This document shows, piece by piece, positions 28,304 to 36,404 of a DNA stretch of 64,000 bases (positions are counted from its first letter, which is position 1; each line of letters opens with the position of its first letter). This DNA comes from Streptomyces griseoflavus (GTDB lineage: Bacteria > Actinomycetota > Actinomycetes > Streptomycetales > Streptomycetaceae): contig NZ_BMUC01000018.1 in assembly GCF_014649995.1 (NCBI RefSeq), forward strand, positions 81,822 through 145,821, written 5' to 3'. The notes under the pieces were generated by a model, which was not told the origin of the DNA, did not search any database, and saw only the letters and a program-made list of their open reading frames with translations. A program made the translations under genes and the position numbers.

Positions 28304-28319
28304 TAGCGTCTTCGGCGTG
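28304..28319 (+). promoter_or_regulatory. -10 box for a probable leaderless transcript (DUF6716 gene)
   Basis: TAGCGT at 28304-28309 fits TANNNT and lies seven bases before the GTG at 28317. There is no ribosome-binding site in between. A weak TTGGGC lies at 28278. Transcription probably begins at or beside the start codon. Confidence 0.45.
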
Positions 28320-29627
28320 CCAGCAAGTGCTACGAAGCCTCTCCGTGTCGCGGTCCTCGCGGATTCCGACACCCGGTGGAAATGGGGCGCGCTCACCGCG
28401 TCCCGCGTCGCGCCGGGGGACATCCGGACGGACGGATACCTCCTGCGGGGCCGCGCCACGCCCACCGCCCGCCAGCTCGGCGAGGTCGGCGTCCGCACGG
28501 ACTCCCTGCGGGAGGTCACCGCGGCCGGGTTCCTGCACGCGATGCGCGAGGAGCCGTACGACCTCCTCGTGCTCGCCCTGGTCGGCGGCGGTGTGCAGGC
28601 GATGCTGCACGGGCTGAAGCGGGCCTGGCAGGACCGGGCCGAGCGGCCCGTCGTCGTCACCGGCTACGTCGGTGTCGTCTACGAGAAGCTCGCCGACGGT
28701 CTGCTGCTGCGCCACGGCGCCGATCTGGTGCTCGCCAACTCCCGGCAGGACGCGGAGCGTTTCCGCGCCGTGTACGAGGGAGTGGGCGCCGACGCCGGCT
28801 CGGTCACCGAGGTCGCCCTGCCGTTCCTCGGCGGCGCCCCCTACACCGGTGAACACGACCCCTACACGGTGGTGTTCGCCGCGCAGCCCTCCGTCCCGGA
28901 CAACCGCCGGGACCGCACGTACCTGCTGAACCGGCTGATCGGCCACGCCCGCCGGCACCCCGGGCGCGAGGTGCTGCTGAAGCTGCGCTCCAAGCCCGGC
29001 GAACACACCACCCACATCGAGGAACTGCCCTACCAGAAGCTCGCCCAGCGCCAGGACCTCCCGCCCAACTTCCGCCTCGTCTACGGGCACATGGGCGAGG
29101 TGCTCGACCGGACCGACCTCCTCGTCACCGTCAGCTCCACGGCCGCCCTGGAGTCGCTGCACCGCGGCGTGCCCACCGCCGTCCTCACCGACCTCGGCGT
29201 CCGGGAGGCGCTCGGCAACCACCACTTCGTCGGCTCCGGATGCCTCGCCTCCTGGGACCGGCTCGACGCCGGCCACCGCCCGGAGCCGGACCAGGAGTGG
29301 GTGGCCCGGCAGGGCGTCGACGGCGGGGGAGGCGCGTACGAGACCGCCTTCGACACCGCCCGCGCACGCATCGCCGGGCTCCTCGCCCGCCCCGGCGGAA
29401 TCCCCCCGCTGGCCCCCTACTACACACCCGCCACCGCGCCCGGCTACCTGCCCGGCATCCTCGCCCGCCACCACCTCGGCCCCGACGGCACGCCCCTGCC
29501 CGGCGCGCCCGCCGCCGGCACGGAACCGGGACCGGTCCGCCAGATCGTGCGCCGGGCGGCGCGCGGCGCCTACCGGCACGGAGTGCAGCGCGTGGCCCCG
29601 GTGATCCGCCGGATGGGCGAGCTGTGA
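28317..29627 (+). CDS. DUF6716 putative glycosyltransferase
   Basis: Protein of 436 residues. RVAVLADSDTRWKWGALTAS opens a GT-B-like fold; VVVTGYVGVVYEKLADGLLL, then HGADLVLANSRQDAERFRAV, VLLKLRSKPGEHTTHIEELP, LVYGHMGEVLDRTDLLVTVS and TAALESLHRGVPTAVLTDLG follow. It resembles the putative glycosyltransferase family DUF6716 found beside nonulosonic-acid genes in actinomycetes. GTG 28317 is chosen because a -10 box sits seven bases upstream and no ribosome-binding site is present. It heads the plus-strand group running to 33004. Confidence 0.78.
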   Translation: MPASATKPLRVAVLADSDTRWKWGALTASRVAPGDIRTDGYLLRGRATPTARQLGEVGVRTDSLREVTAAGFLHAMREEPYDLLVLALVGGGVQAMLHGLKRAWQDRAERPVVVTGYVGVVYEKLADGLLLRHGADLVLANSRQDAERFRAVYEGVGADAGSVTEVALPFLGGAPYTGEHDPYTVVFAAQPSVPDNRRDRTYLLNRLIGHARRHPGREVLLKLRSKPGEHTTHIEELPYQKLAQRQDLPPNFRLVYGHMGEVLDRTDLLVTVSSTAALESLHRGVPTAVLTDLGVREALGNHHFVGSGCLASWDRLDAGHRPEPDQEWVARQGVDGGGGAYETAFDTARARIAGLLARPGGIPPLAPYYTPATAPGYLPGILARHHLGPDGTPLPGAPAAGTEPGPVRQIVRRAARGAYRHGVQRVAPVIRRMGEL

Positions 29628-29671
29628 CCGCCCCCGCCGCCGCCCCGAACCCCGACCGAGGAGCTGACCCC

Positions 29672-30931
29672 ATGTCCAACCCGCCGACGGCACGCCGGGT
29701 GCTCGCCGTGATCCCCGCGCGCGGCGGATCCAAGGGGGTGCCCGCGAAGAACCTCGCCCCCGTCGGCGGCGTGCCCCTGGTGGCGCGCGCGGTGCGCGAG
29801 TGCCGGGCCGCGCGGTACGTCACGGACGTCGTCGTCTCCACCGACGACCCGGCCATCGCCGCGTGCGCCCGGCAGGCCGGCGCGGAGGTCGTGCTGCGGC
29901 CCGCCGCCCTCGCCGGCGACACCGCCACCTCGGAAGCGGCCGTCCTGCACGCCATGGACGCCCACGAGGCCCTGCACGGAACCCCCGTGGACGTCGTCCT
30001 GCTCGTGCAGTGCACCAGCCCGTTCCTGCTCCGCGAGGACGTCGACGGGGTGGCCGCCGCGGTCGCCGGCCAGGGCGCCGACACCGCGGTGACGGTCGCC
30101 CCGTTCCACGGCTTCGTCTGGCGGGACACCGCGGACGGCGCCCCCGGCTCCGCCACGGAGCCCGCCCACGACGGCGGTGGCGCCGCCGCCGGAGGGCACG
30201 GCGTCAACCACGACAAGTCCTTCCGCCCCCGCCGCCAGGACCGCCCCCAGGACTTCCTGGAGACCGGCGCCGCCTACGCCATGGACGCGGCCGGGTTCCG
30301 CGAGCACCGGCACCGCTTCTTCGGCCGCACCGAACTCGTGCGCACCGACCCGGCCCGCGTGCTGGAGATCGACGACCCGCACGAGCTCGCCCGCGCCCGC
30401 GCCCTCGCGCCGCTCTTCGACGCGGAGCGGCCCGGCGCCCTGCCGACCGCCGACGACATCGACGCGGTCGTCCTCGACTTCGACGGCACCCAGACCGACG
30501 ACCGGGTGCTGATCGACTCCGGGGGACAGGAGTTCGTCGCCGTGCACCGCGGTGACGGACTCGGCATCGCCGCCCTGCGCAGGAGCGGACTGAAGCTGCT
30601 CGTCCTGTCCACCGAACAGAACCCGGTCGTCGCCGCCCGCGCACGCAAGCTCAGGATCCCCGTGCTGCACGGCGTCGACCGCAAGGACCTCGCCCTCAAG
30701 CAGTGGTGCGAGGAACAGGGCATCGCGCCCAAGCGCGTGCTCTACGTCGGCAACGACGTCAACGACCTCCCGTGCTTCGCCCTCGCCGGCTGGCCCGTGG
30801 CGGTCGCCGGCGCCCACGACGCCGTACGCGGCGCCGCCCGCGCCGTCACCACCCTCCGCGGCGGCGACGGCGCGATCCGGGAGATCGCCGGCTGGATCCT
30901 CGGCCCCTCCCTCGATTCCCTCCCCACGTAA
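29672..30931 (+). CDS. acylneuraminate cytidylyltransferase fused to HAD phosphatase domain
   Basis: Protein of 419 residues. Residues 1-250 are a CMP-nonulosonate synthetase (RRVLAVIPARGGSKGVPAKN, TDVVVSTDDPAIAACA, VDVVLLVQCTSPFLLREDV, then ETGAAYAMD), which activates Neu5Ac, Kdn or a related acid with CTP. Residues about 265-410 are a HAD hydrolase of the KdsC type: VVLDFDGTQTDDRVL (motif I), VLSTEQN (II), RKDLALK (III), YVGNDVNDLPC (IV). The same order occurs in animal CMAS. The HAD part could dephosphorylate the nonulosonate 9-phosphate made by the neighbouring NeuB. CGAGGAG precedes the ATG. Confidence 0.88.
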   Translation: MSNPPTARRVLAVIPARGGSKGVPAKNLAPVGGVPLVARAVRECRAARYVTDVVVSTDDPAIAACARQAGAEVVLRPAALAGDTATSEAAVLHAMDAHEALHGTPVDVVLLVQCTSPFLLREDVDGVAAAVAGQGADTAVTVAPFHGFVWRDTADGAPGSATEPAHDGGGAAAGGHGVNHDKSFRPRRQDRPQDFLETGAAYAMDAAGFREHRHRFFGRTELVRTDPARVLEIDDPHELARARALAPLFDAERPGALPTADDIDAVVLDFDGTQTDDRVLIDSGGQEFVAVHRGDGLGIAALRRSGLKLLVLSTEQNPVVAARARKLRIPVLHGVDRKDLALKQWCEEQGIAPKRVLYVGNDVNDLPCFALAGWPVAVAGAHDAVRGAARAVTTLRGGDGAIREIAGWILGPSLDSLPT

Positions 30932-30945
30932 GGAAACCCCCGGTC

Positions 30946-31884
30946 ATGAGCACCAACTCCCGCATCCGCACCCTCGGTCCCCGCGAGGCCGGCCCCGGCC
31001 GCCCCGTCTACATCACCGGCGAGATCGGCATCAACCACAACGGTGACATCGAGAACGCCTTCAAGCTGATCGACGCCGCCGCCGAAGCCGGCTGCGACGC
31101 CGTCAAGTTCCAGAAGCGCACGCCGGAGATCTGCACCCCGCGCGATCAGTGGGACATCGAGCGCGACACCCCCTGGGGCCGGATGACGTACATCGACTAC
31201 CGCCACCGCGTGGAGTTCGGCGAGGACGAGTACCGCCAGATCGACGCCTACTGCAAGAAGCGCGGCATCGACTGGTTCGCCTCCCCGTGGGACACCGAGG
31301 CCGTCGCCTTCCTGGAGAAGTTCGACGTCCCCGCGCACAAGGTCGCCTCCGCCTCCCTCACCGACGACGAGCTGCTGCGCGCCCTGCGCGCCACCGGCCG
31401 CACGGTCATCCTGTCCACCGGGATGTCGACGCCCAAGCAGATCCGCCACGCCGTCGAGGTCCTGGGCAGCGAGAACATCCTGCTCTGCCACGCCACCTCG
31501 ACCTACCCGGCGAAGGCCGAGGAGCTCAACCTCCGGGTCATCAACACCCTCCAGCAGGAGTACCCGAACGTCCCGATCGGCTACTCCGGCCACGAGACCG
31601 GCCTGCAGACCACCCTCGCCGCCGTCGCCCTCGGCGCCGCGTTCGTCGAGCGCCACATCACCCTCGACCGCGCCATGTGGGGCTCCGACCAGGCCGCCTC
31701 CGTCGAGCCGCAGGGCCTGACCCGCCTGGTCCGCGACATCCGCACCATCGAGGCGTCCCTCGGCGACGGCGTGAAGAAGGTCTACGAGTCCGAACTGGGC
31801 CCGATGAAGAAGCTGCGCCGCGTCACCGGCGTGGTCGCCGAGGCGGAGATCGCCACGGCCGCGGGCGAACCCCTCTCCGTCTGA
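30946..31884 (+). CDS. N-acetylneuraminate synthase (NeuB) family protein lacking SAF domain
   Basis: Protein of 312 residues that condenses a hexose (or its phosphate) with phosphoenolpyruvate to give a nine-carbon keto acid. The NeuB barrel is complete: VYITGEIGINHNGDIENAFK, DAVKFQKRTPEICTPRDQW, KVASASLTDDELLRAL, ILSTGMSTPKQIRHAVEVL, HATSTYPAKAEELNLRVI, IGYSGHETG and FVERHITLDRAMWGSDQ. It stops about where the C-terminal SAF (antifreeze-like) domain should begin; usual length is 340-350. AAGGAAA precedes the ATG. With the CMP-synthetase fusion just upstream it forms the biosynthetic core of the cluster, probably for Kdn-type teichulosonic acid. Confidence 0.88.
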   Translation: MSTNSRIRTLGPREAGPGRPVYITGEIGINHNGDIENAFKLIDAAAEAGCDAVKFQKRTPEICTPRDQWDIERDTPWGRMTYIDYRHRVEFGEDEYRQIDAYCKKRGIDWFASPWDTEAVAFLEKFDVPAHKVASASLTDDELLRALRATGRTVILSTGMSTPKQIRHAVEVLGSENILLCHATSTYPAKAEELNLRVINTLQQEYPNVPIGYSGHETGLQTTLAAVALGAAFVERHITLDRAMWGSDQAASVEPQGLTRLVRDIRTIEASLGDGVKKVYESELGPMKKLRRVTGVVAEAEIATAAGEPLSV

Positions 31885-31933
31885 CCCGCCCCACCCCTCC
31901 CCACCCCACGACGACGGGAACGGTCGTACGTCG

Positions 31934-33004
31934 ATGAGCCCCCGCGCCGGCCGGCCCGGCCCCCACACACTCGCCTTCGTCGAGAGCCCGGTACAACTGC
32001 TCAACGTGCTGGAGTGGGCGCACGCGCACGCGCCCGGAGTGGAGCTCACCCTCGTGGTGCTGTCCCCGGTCGACCCGATGACCCGCGGCCAGCTGCGCCG
32101 GATGGCGGAGCTGGCCCGCGAGGAGGGCCACCGGGTCCGCTGGGAGGAGGCACGCGCGGGAGCGGCCGCCCCGCTGCACACCGTCGGCGGGCTGACCGGG
32201 CCGCTGCGCCGCGCCACCCGGGTCGTCCTCGGCGACCCCTTCTCGCGCTACGTCCAGCTGCTGCTGACGATCACCAGGGCCCGGGACGTCGTCGTGGTCG
32301 ACGACGGCACCGCGACCATGGAGTTCGTCGGCCAGCTGGCCCGCGGCGAACGCCTGGTGCGCTGGCACCGCAAGGGCGGCCGCCCCGGCCCCCGCGACCT
32401 CCTGCTCGCCCCGGTGTCCGCCGCCGCACGGCGCCGGCTCACCCCGGGCGGGACACGCACCGTGGAGGTCTTCACCTCCATGCCCATGGAGGACACCCCG
32501 CCCGGCGTCACCGTCCGCGCCCACACCTTCGCCTGGACCCGGGCCCGCTTCGGCCCGCCCCGCATCATCCAGGGCGCCGACCTGGTCGGCACGTCCCTGG
32601 TGGAGACCGGCGTGGTGGACGGCGACGCCTACCTGGAGGCCGTCCGCTCCCTGGCGGGGACGCACGGCGCCCGGCGCTACTTCGCGCACCGCCGCGAGAG
32701 CACGGTGAAACTGCACCGGCTGGCCGTCGAGACGGGCCTGGAGATCGTCCGCCCCGAACTCCCGCTGGAGCTGATCGCCCGCCGCGGCCCCATCGGCCGT
32801 ACCGTCCTCAGCTTCCCGTCCACGGTCGTCCACACCCTGCCCCTCGCCCTGACCGGCACGGACGTCCGGGTGACGGTCTGCGACATCGACCCCGCCTGGC
32901 TGACCCGCACGGCCTCCCCCCGCGCACAGGGCTTCCTGTCCGGTGTGACGGACTCCGCGCGGGCCGTCCACCGGCTGCCGTCGGCGGCGCCCGCGCGGCC
33001 GTAG
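31934..33004 (+). CDS. GT52-like (sialyltransferase-type) glycosyltransferase
   Basis: Protein of 356 residues. HTLAFVESPVQLLNVLEWAH at the N-terminus, RDVVVVDDGTATMEFVGQLA in the middle and RRYFAHRRESTVKLHRLAVE, then GPIGRTVLSFPSTVVHTL near the end match the capsular-sialyltransferase-like family (GT52 group). It probably transfers the CMP-activated nonulosonic acid made by its two upstream neighbours. The ribosome-binding site is weak. It is the last gene of the plus-strand group; the next gene is more than 300 bases away. Confidence 0.75.
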   Translation: MSPRAGRPGPHTLAFVESPVQLLNVLEWAHAHAPGVELTLVVLSPVDPMTRGQLRRMAELAREEGHRVRWEEARAGAAAPLHTVGGLTGPLRRATRVVLGDPFSRYVQLLLTITRARDVVVVDDGTATMEFVGQLARGERLVRWHRKGGRPGPRDLLLAPVSAAARRRLTPGGTRTVEVFTSMPMEDTPPGVTVRAHTFAWTRARFGPPRIIQGADLVGTSLVETGVVDGDAYLEAVRSLAGTHGARRYFAHRRESTVKLHRLAVETGLEIVRPELPLELIARRGPIGRTVLSFPSTVVHTLPLALTGTDVRVTVCDIDPAWLTRTASPRAQGFLSGVTDSARAVHRLPSAAPARP

Positions 33005-33323
33005 GGCATCCGTCACCGGCCCCGCCCCGCTCGTGTGCCCACCGCCCGGACGGCCCCTCGGTGTCCGCCAGATGAACCGGTCCGCGTGGGCTGGGCCGAG
33101 CGTGGTATCCGTGAAGAAGTGGATGGGTGCCGGAGCCACTGGTGCGGCAGTGACGGACGTCACGATCCGGCAGGTCAAGCGGCCTCGACCCCGCGAAAGG
33201 GCGGCGAGTTTACCCATCCCGATGGACAGCTATGCGTGGGGCTGCCGATTTTTCTTCCCCTGACGGGCTGATTTTTCTTGATCGAGGGTCAGTGGTCGGC
33301 TTCGGCGCCCTACTCTTCAAAGG
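33005..33323 (+). other. intergenic region with AT-rich direct repeats
   Basis: This 319-base region has no gene that I support; short frames here have poor codon bias. GATTTTTCTT occurs twice (33247-33256 and 33270-33279), striking in a 72 percent GC genome, and probably marks a promoter or protein-binding region for the amidohydrolase gene. TACTCT at 33311-33316 is a good -10 box seven bases before GTG 33324. Confidence 0.5.
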
Positions 33324-34565
33324 GTGAAACCACTGATGTCACTGGAGTCCGAGGTCGACCTCCCCGGCGGAGCGGTGCTCCCCGGCGCGTTGCCCGAGGC
33401 CCTGCGTGCCGAGCTGGTCGCGTTCCGACGCGACCTGCACATGCACCCGGAGCTCGGCAACCAGGAGTTCCGCACCACCGCCGCGATCAAGGAGCGTCTG
33501 GAGCGGGCCGGCCTCCGGCCGCGCGTACTGTCCAGCGGGACCGGCGTGATCTGTGACATCGGCACCGACGACGAGGCGGGCACCGACTCGGCGATGCTGG
33601 CCATGCGCGCCGACATCGACGGCCTGCCCATCCCCGACATGAAGACCGAGTGCCCCTACCGGTCCACCGTGCCCGACCGCGCCCACGCCTGCGGCCACGA
33701 CGTGCACACCACGGTGGTGCTCGGCACCGGCCTCGTCCTCGCCGAGCTGCACCGGCAGGGCCTGCTGCCCCGCCCCGTGCGGCTGATCTTCCAGCCCGCG
33801 GAGGAGGTGCTGCCCGGGGGCGCCGCCGAGGCCATCGCCGACGGCGCGCTCGAAGGCATCGGCCGGATCATCGCCGTGCACTGCGACCCCCGCGTCGACG
33901 CCGGCCGGATCGGACTGCGCCAGGGCGCCATCACCTCCGCCTGCGACCGGCTGGAGATCGCCCTCGACGGCCCCGGCGGCCACACCGCCCGCCCGCACCT
34001 GACGACCGACCTGGTCACCGCCGCCGCCCGCGTCGTCACCGACGTGCCCGCGCTCGTCAACCGGCGCGTCGACACCCGCAGCGGACTCGCCGTGACCTGG
34101 GGCCGGATCGACTCGGGCCACGCGCCCAACGTCATCCCCCAGCACGCCGAACTCTCCGGCACCGTGCGCTGCCTGGACCTGGAGACCTGGCGGCAGGCCC
34201 CCGACGTGGTGGTCGCCGCCATCGACGAGGTGGCCAACCTGCACCGCGCCAAGTCGGAGATCACCTACGTGCGCGGCGTCCCGCCGGTCGTCAACGAGGC
34301 CGGCGCCACCGAGCTGCTGCGCGACGCCATGATCGCCCGGCGCGGGGTGGACTCCGTCGAGGGCACCGAACAGAGCCTCGGCGGCGAGGACTTCTCCTGG
34401 TACCTGGAGCGCGTCCCCGGCGCCATGGCCCGCCTCGGCGTCCGCACCCCCGGCGAGCGCACCGTGCGCGACCTGCACCAGGGCGACTTCGACGTGGACG
34501 AACACGCGATCACCGTCGGCGTGGAACTCTTCACCGCGGCGGCCCTCCTGGACGCCCTGCGTTGA
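33324..34565 (+). CDS. M20-family amidohydrolase (N-acyl amino acid type)
   Basis: Protein of 413 residues. FRRDLHMHPELGNQEFRTT is the family opening; metal ligands lie in DRAHACGHDVHTTVVLGTG, IFQPAEEVLPGGAAEAI and near the C-terminus in SLGGEDFSWYLERVPGAMA. The dimerisation domain includes GGHTARPHLTTDLVTAAARV. It hydrolyses an N-acyl amino acid or similar amide; the substrate is not set. GTG 33324 fits a leaderless transcript from TACTCT, while ATG 33336 with AAAGGG upstream is an alternative. Mycobacterium tuberculosis also has amidohydrolases of this family (amiA1/amiB1) near its nucleoside genes. No nucleoside operator precedes it here. Confidence 0.88.
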   Translation: MKPLMSLESEVDLPGGAVLPGALPEALRAELVAFRRDLHMHPELGNQEFRTTAAIKERLERAGLRPRVLSSGTGVICDIGTDDEAGTDSAMLAMRADIDGLPIPDMKTECPYRSTVPDRAHACGHDVHTTVVLGTGLVLAELHRQGLLPRPVRLIFQPAEEVLPGGAAEAIADGALEGIGRIIAVHCDPRVDAGRIGLRQGAITSACDRLEIALDGPGGHTARPHLTTDLVTAAARVVTDVPALVNRRVDTRSGLAVTWGRIDSGHAPNVIPQHAELSGTVRCLDLETWRQAPDVVVAAIDEVANLHRAKSEITYVRGVPPVVNEAGATELLRDAMIARRGVDSVEGTEQSLGGEDFSWYLERVPGAMARLGVRTPGERTVRDLHQGDFDVDEHAITVGVELFTAAALLDALR

Positions 34566-35091
34566 CCCCCGGCGGCCGGTCCGGGACACGGCTCCCGCCG
34601 TGCGGGCGGGCGAGGCCCGGAAGGGGCCCGCTCACCCGCGCGGCACCGGGCCCCGTACGACGGGCCGCACCACCGGCGCCCCCGGGGGACGGGCGGGCCC
34701 CCGCGCTCCTCCGGGCGCGCCCGCACCGCCCGCTCCCCGCGTCCGCGCCGCGAACACACCGGTACGGGCCCGCCCCCGGCGGCCCCTCCGCGCGGGCTGC
34801 CCTGAGGAAACCCGTCCCCCGGCTCGGGCCGCGGACGTGCCCGCCGCCCGGTGGCCCTCTTCCGCTTGCGCGCCCGAGGGGGCGGGGGCAGCGTGGGGCC
34901 CGTGCAGGCGCGCGCGTCACGCCGATCGTCCGGTTCGGTCCCCTACGGCACCCTGGTTCACAAGGACGTAACCGGCCATCGGCACGAATGGATAACGGCC
35001 CCGCTGAACCCCGTTCCCAGGAGTGTCTACGCGCGTTAATGTGCGCCGAACCGAGCGCCCGCTGCGGGGCTTTGGAGAATGGGGACTTCAG
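34566..35091 (+). other. long intergenic region before the first BMP lipoprotein
   Basis: This 526-base region, very GC-rich for its first 350 bases, holds no gene that I can support. The last 130 bases drop in GC and carry GGATAAC at 34990 and the nucleoside operator at 35026. Confidence 0.45.
35026..35039 (+). promoter_or_regulatory. nucleoside-regulon operator, BMP lipoprotein 1
   Basis: TCTACGCGCGTTAA: intact left half of the palindrome TCTACGCGCGTAGA, with the right half changed to TTAA so that it forms a -10-like TTAATG. GGATAAC lies 36 bases upstream, as it does at the second lipoprotein gene. Confidence 0.75.
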
Positions 35092-36141
35092 ATGCGTCGG
35101 ATATCCAGGCTGACCCGCGCCGCGGTGGGGGTCGCCTCGCTCGCGCTCGCCGCCACCGCCTGCGGCGGCACCAGCAGCGACAGCAACGACAGCGGGGGGT
35201 CCAAGGAGGACCTCGGCCTCGCCATCGCCTACGACATCGGCGGCAAGGGCGACCAGTCCTTCAACGACGCCGCCTTCGCCGGCCTGACCAAGGCCAAGGA
35301 CGAGTTCGGTTACAAGACCGCGGACGTGGAGCCCACCGAGGGCGAGACCGACGCGGACAAGGAGCAGCGCCTGTCCTCGCTGGCCAAGCAGGGCTACAAC
35401 CCCGTCATCGGCGTCGGTTTCGCCTACGGCCCCGCCATGGAGGCCGTGGCCGCCAAGTACCCCGACACCACCTTCGGCATCGTCGACTCCGTCGTCGAGG
35501 GCGACAACGTCGCCTCCCTCGTCTTCGCCGAGGAGCAGGCCTCCTACCTCGCCGGCGTCGCCGCCGCCAAGGCCACCAAGACCAAGACCGTCGGCTTCGT
35601 GGGCGGTGTGGACATCCCGCTGATCCACAAGTTCCAGGCCGGCTACGAGCAGGGCGTCAAGGACACCGACCCCGCCGTCAAGGTGATCCCGCAGTACCTG
35701 ACGCAGACCGCGGAGGAGGGCGGCTTCTCCAGCCCGGACAAGGGCAAGGCCGCCGCCGAGGGGCAGATCGAGAAGAAGGCCGACGTCATCTACCAGGCGG
35801 CCGGCCTGTCCGGCCAGGGCGTCATCGAGGCCGCGGCGAAGGCGAAGGTCTGGGCGGTCGGGGTCGACTCCGACCAGTACCAGCAGGAAGCCCTCGCCCC
35901 GTACAAGGACTACATCCTCACCTCCGCCCTCAAGGACGTCGGCGGCGCGGTGTACGCCCTGTCCAAGTCGGTCCAGGACGACAAGCCGCTGACCGGCACC
36001 CAGGTCTTCGACCTCAAGGTGGAAGGTGTCGGCCTCTCCGACAGCAACCCGAAGATGGCCGAGGTCGCCGGTCTGACGGACGCCGTGGCCAAGGCCAAGG
36101 AAGGCATCACGTCCGGCTCCATCAAGGTCGAGACCGAGTAG
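35092..36141 (+). CDS. BMP-family (PnrA-like) nucleoside-binding lipoprotein 1
   Basis: Protein of 349 residues. The signal sequence ends LALAATAC, so the lipidated Cys is residue 24 or so, followed by a Ser/Asp/Gly linker. The basic-membrane-protein fold begins LAIAYDIGGKGDQSFNDAAF and includes NPVIGVGFAYGPAMEAVAAK, TTFGIVDSVVEG, KTVGFVGGVDIPLIHKF and AAGLSGQGVIEAAA. It captures nucleosides outside the cell for the ABC transporter downstream. It is a close paralogue of the next gene. GGGGA precedes the ATG. An upstream nucleoside operator suggests repression without substrate. Confidence 0.93.
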   Translation: MRRISRLTRAAVGVASLALAATACGGTSSDSNDSGGSKEDLGLAIAYDIGGKGDQSFNDAAFAGLTKAKDEFGYKTADVEPTEGETDADKEQRLSSLAKQGYNPVIGVGFAYGPAMEAVAAKYPDTTFGIVDSVVEGDNVASLVFAEEQASYLAGVAAAKATKTKTVGFVGGVDIPLIHKFQAGYEQGVKDTDPAVKVIPQYLTQTAEEGGFSSPDKGKAAAEGQIEKKADVIYQAAGLSGQGVIEAAAKAKVWAVGVDSDQYQQEALAPYKDYILTSALKDVGGAVYALSKSVQDDKPLTGTQVFDLKVEGVGLSDSNPKMAEVAGLTDAVAKAKEGITSGSIKVETE

Positions 36142-36164
36142 CCGCGACGACACGGACGGTCCGT

Positions 36165-36202
36165 GCGAAGCGGGTGGGCGCCCCGGCGTCCGCCCGCTTC
36201 GC
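36165..36202 (+). terminator. terminator after BMP lipoprotein 1
   Basis: GCGAAGCGGG pairs with CCCGCTTCGC around a GC-rich inner loop, 24 bases past the stop. The second lipoprotein gene therefore probably has its own transcript. Confidence 0.75.
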
Positions 36203-36325
36203 CGTTCCCGCGTCCGCTCACCCACCGCCACCCCCCGTTCGCGATCGGCAAGGTCCTGACCACGGCTCGGGGCCGGGTTGGCCACGGGCGGATAACAAGG
36301 TGGACAGAAGGGGTTTTCAGGCAGG

Positions 36326-36339
36326 TCTACGCGCGTTAA
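36326..36339 (+). promoter_or_regulatory. nucleoside-regulon operator, BMP lipoprotein 2
   Basis: TCTACGCGCGTTAA, identical to the site at 35026, again followed by a -10-like TTAATC. GGATAAC sits at the same distance upstream (36290). Confidence 0.75.
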
Positions 36340-36404
36340 TCTGCGGCAAAGCCAGCGCCGTAGCTGAACCGTCCCGGCGCTTTGTACGACTAGGAGCACC
36401 ATTC

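Noticed and set aside
33033-33263. 76- and 78-codon frames before the amidohydrolase
   Set aside because: No ribosome-binding site or coding-like codon use, and they end in AT-rich repeat sequence that looks regulatory.
35079-36404. Long frame running into BMP lipoprotein 2 as one 792-residue protein
   Set aside because: The upstream part is an alternative frame of lipoprotein 1; lipoprotein 2 has its own operator, ribosome-binding site and lipoprotein signal at 36405.
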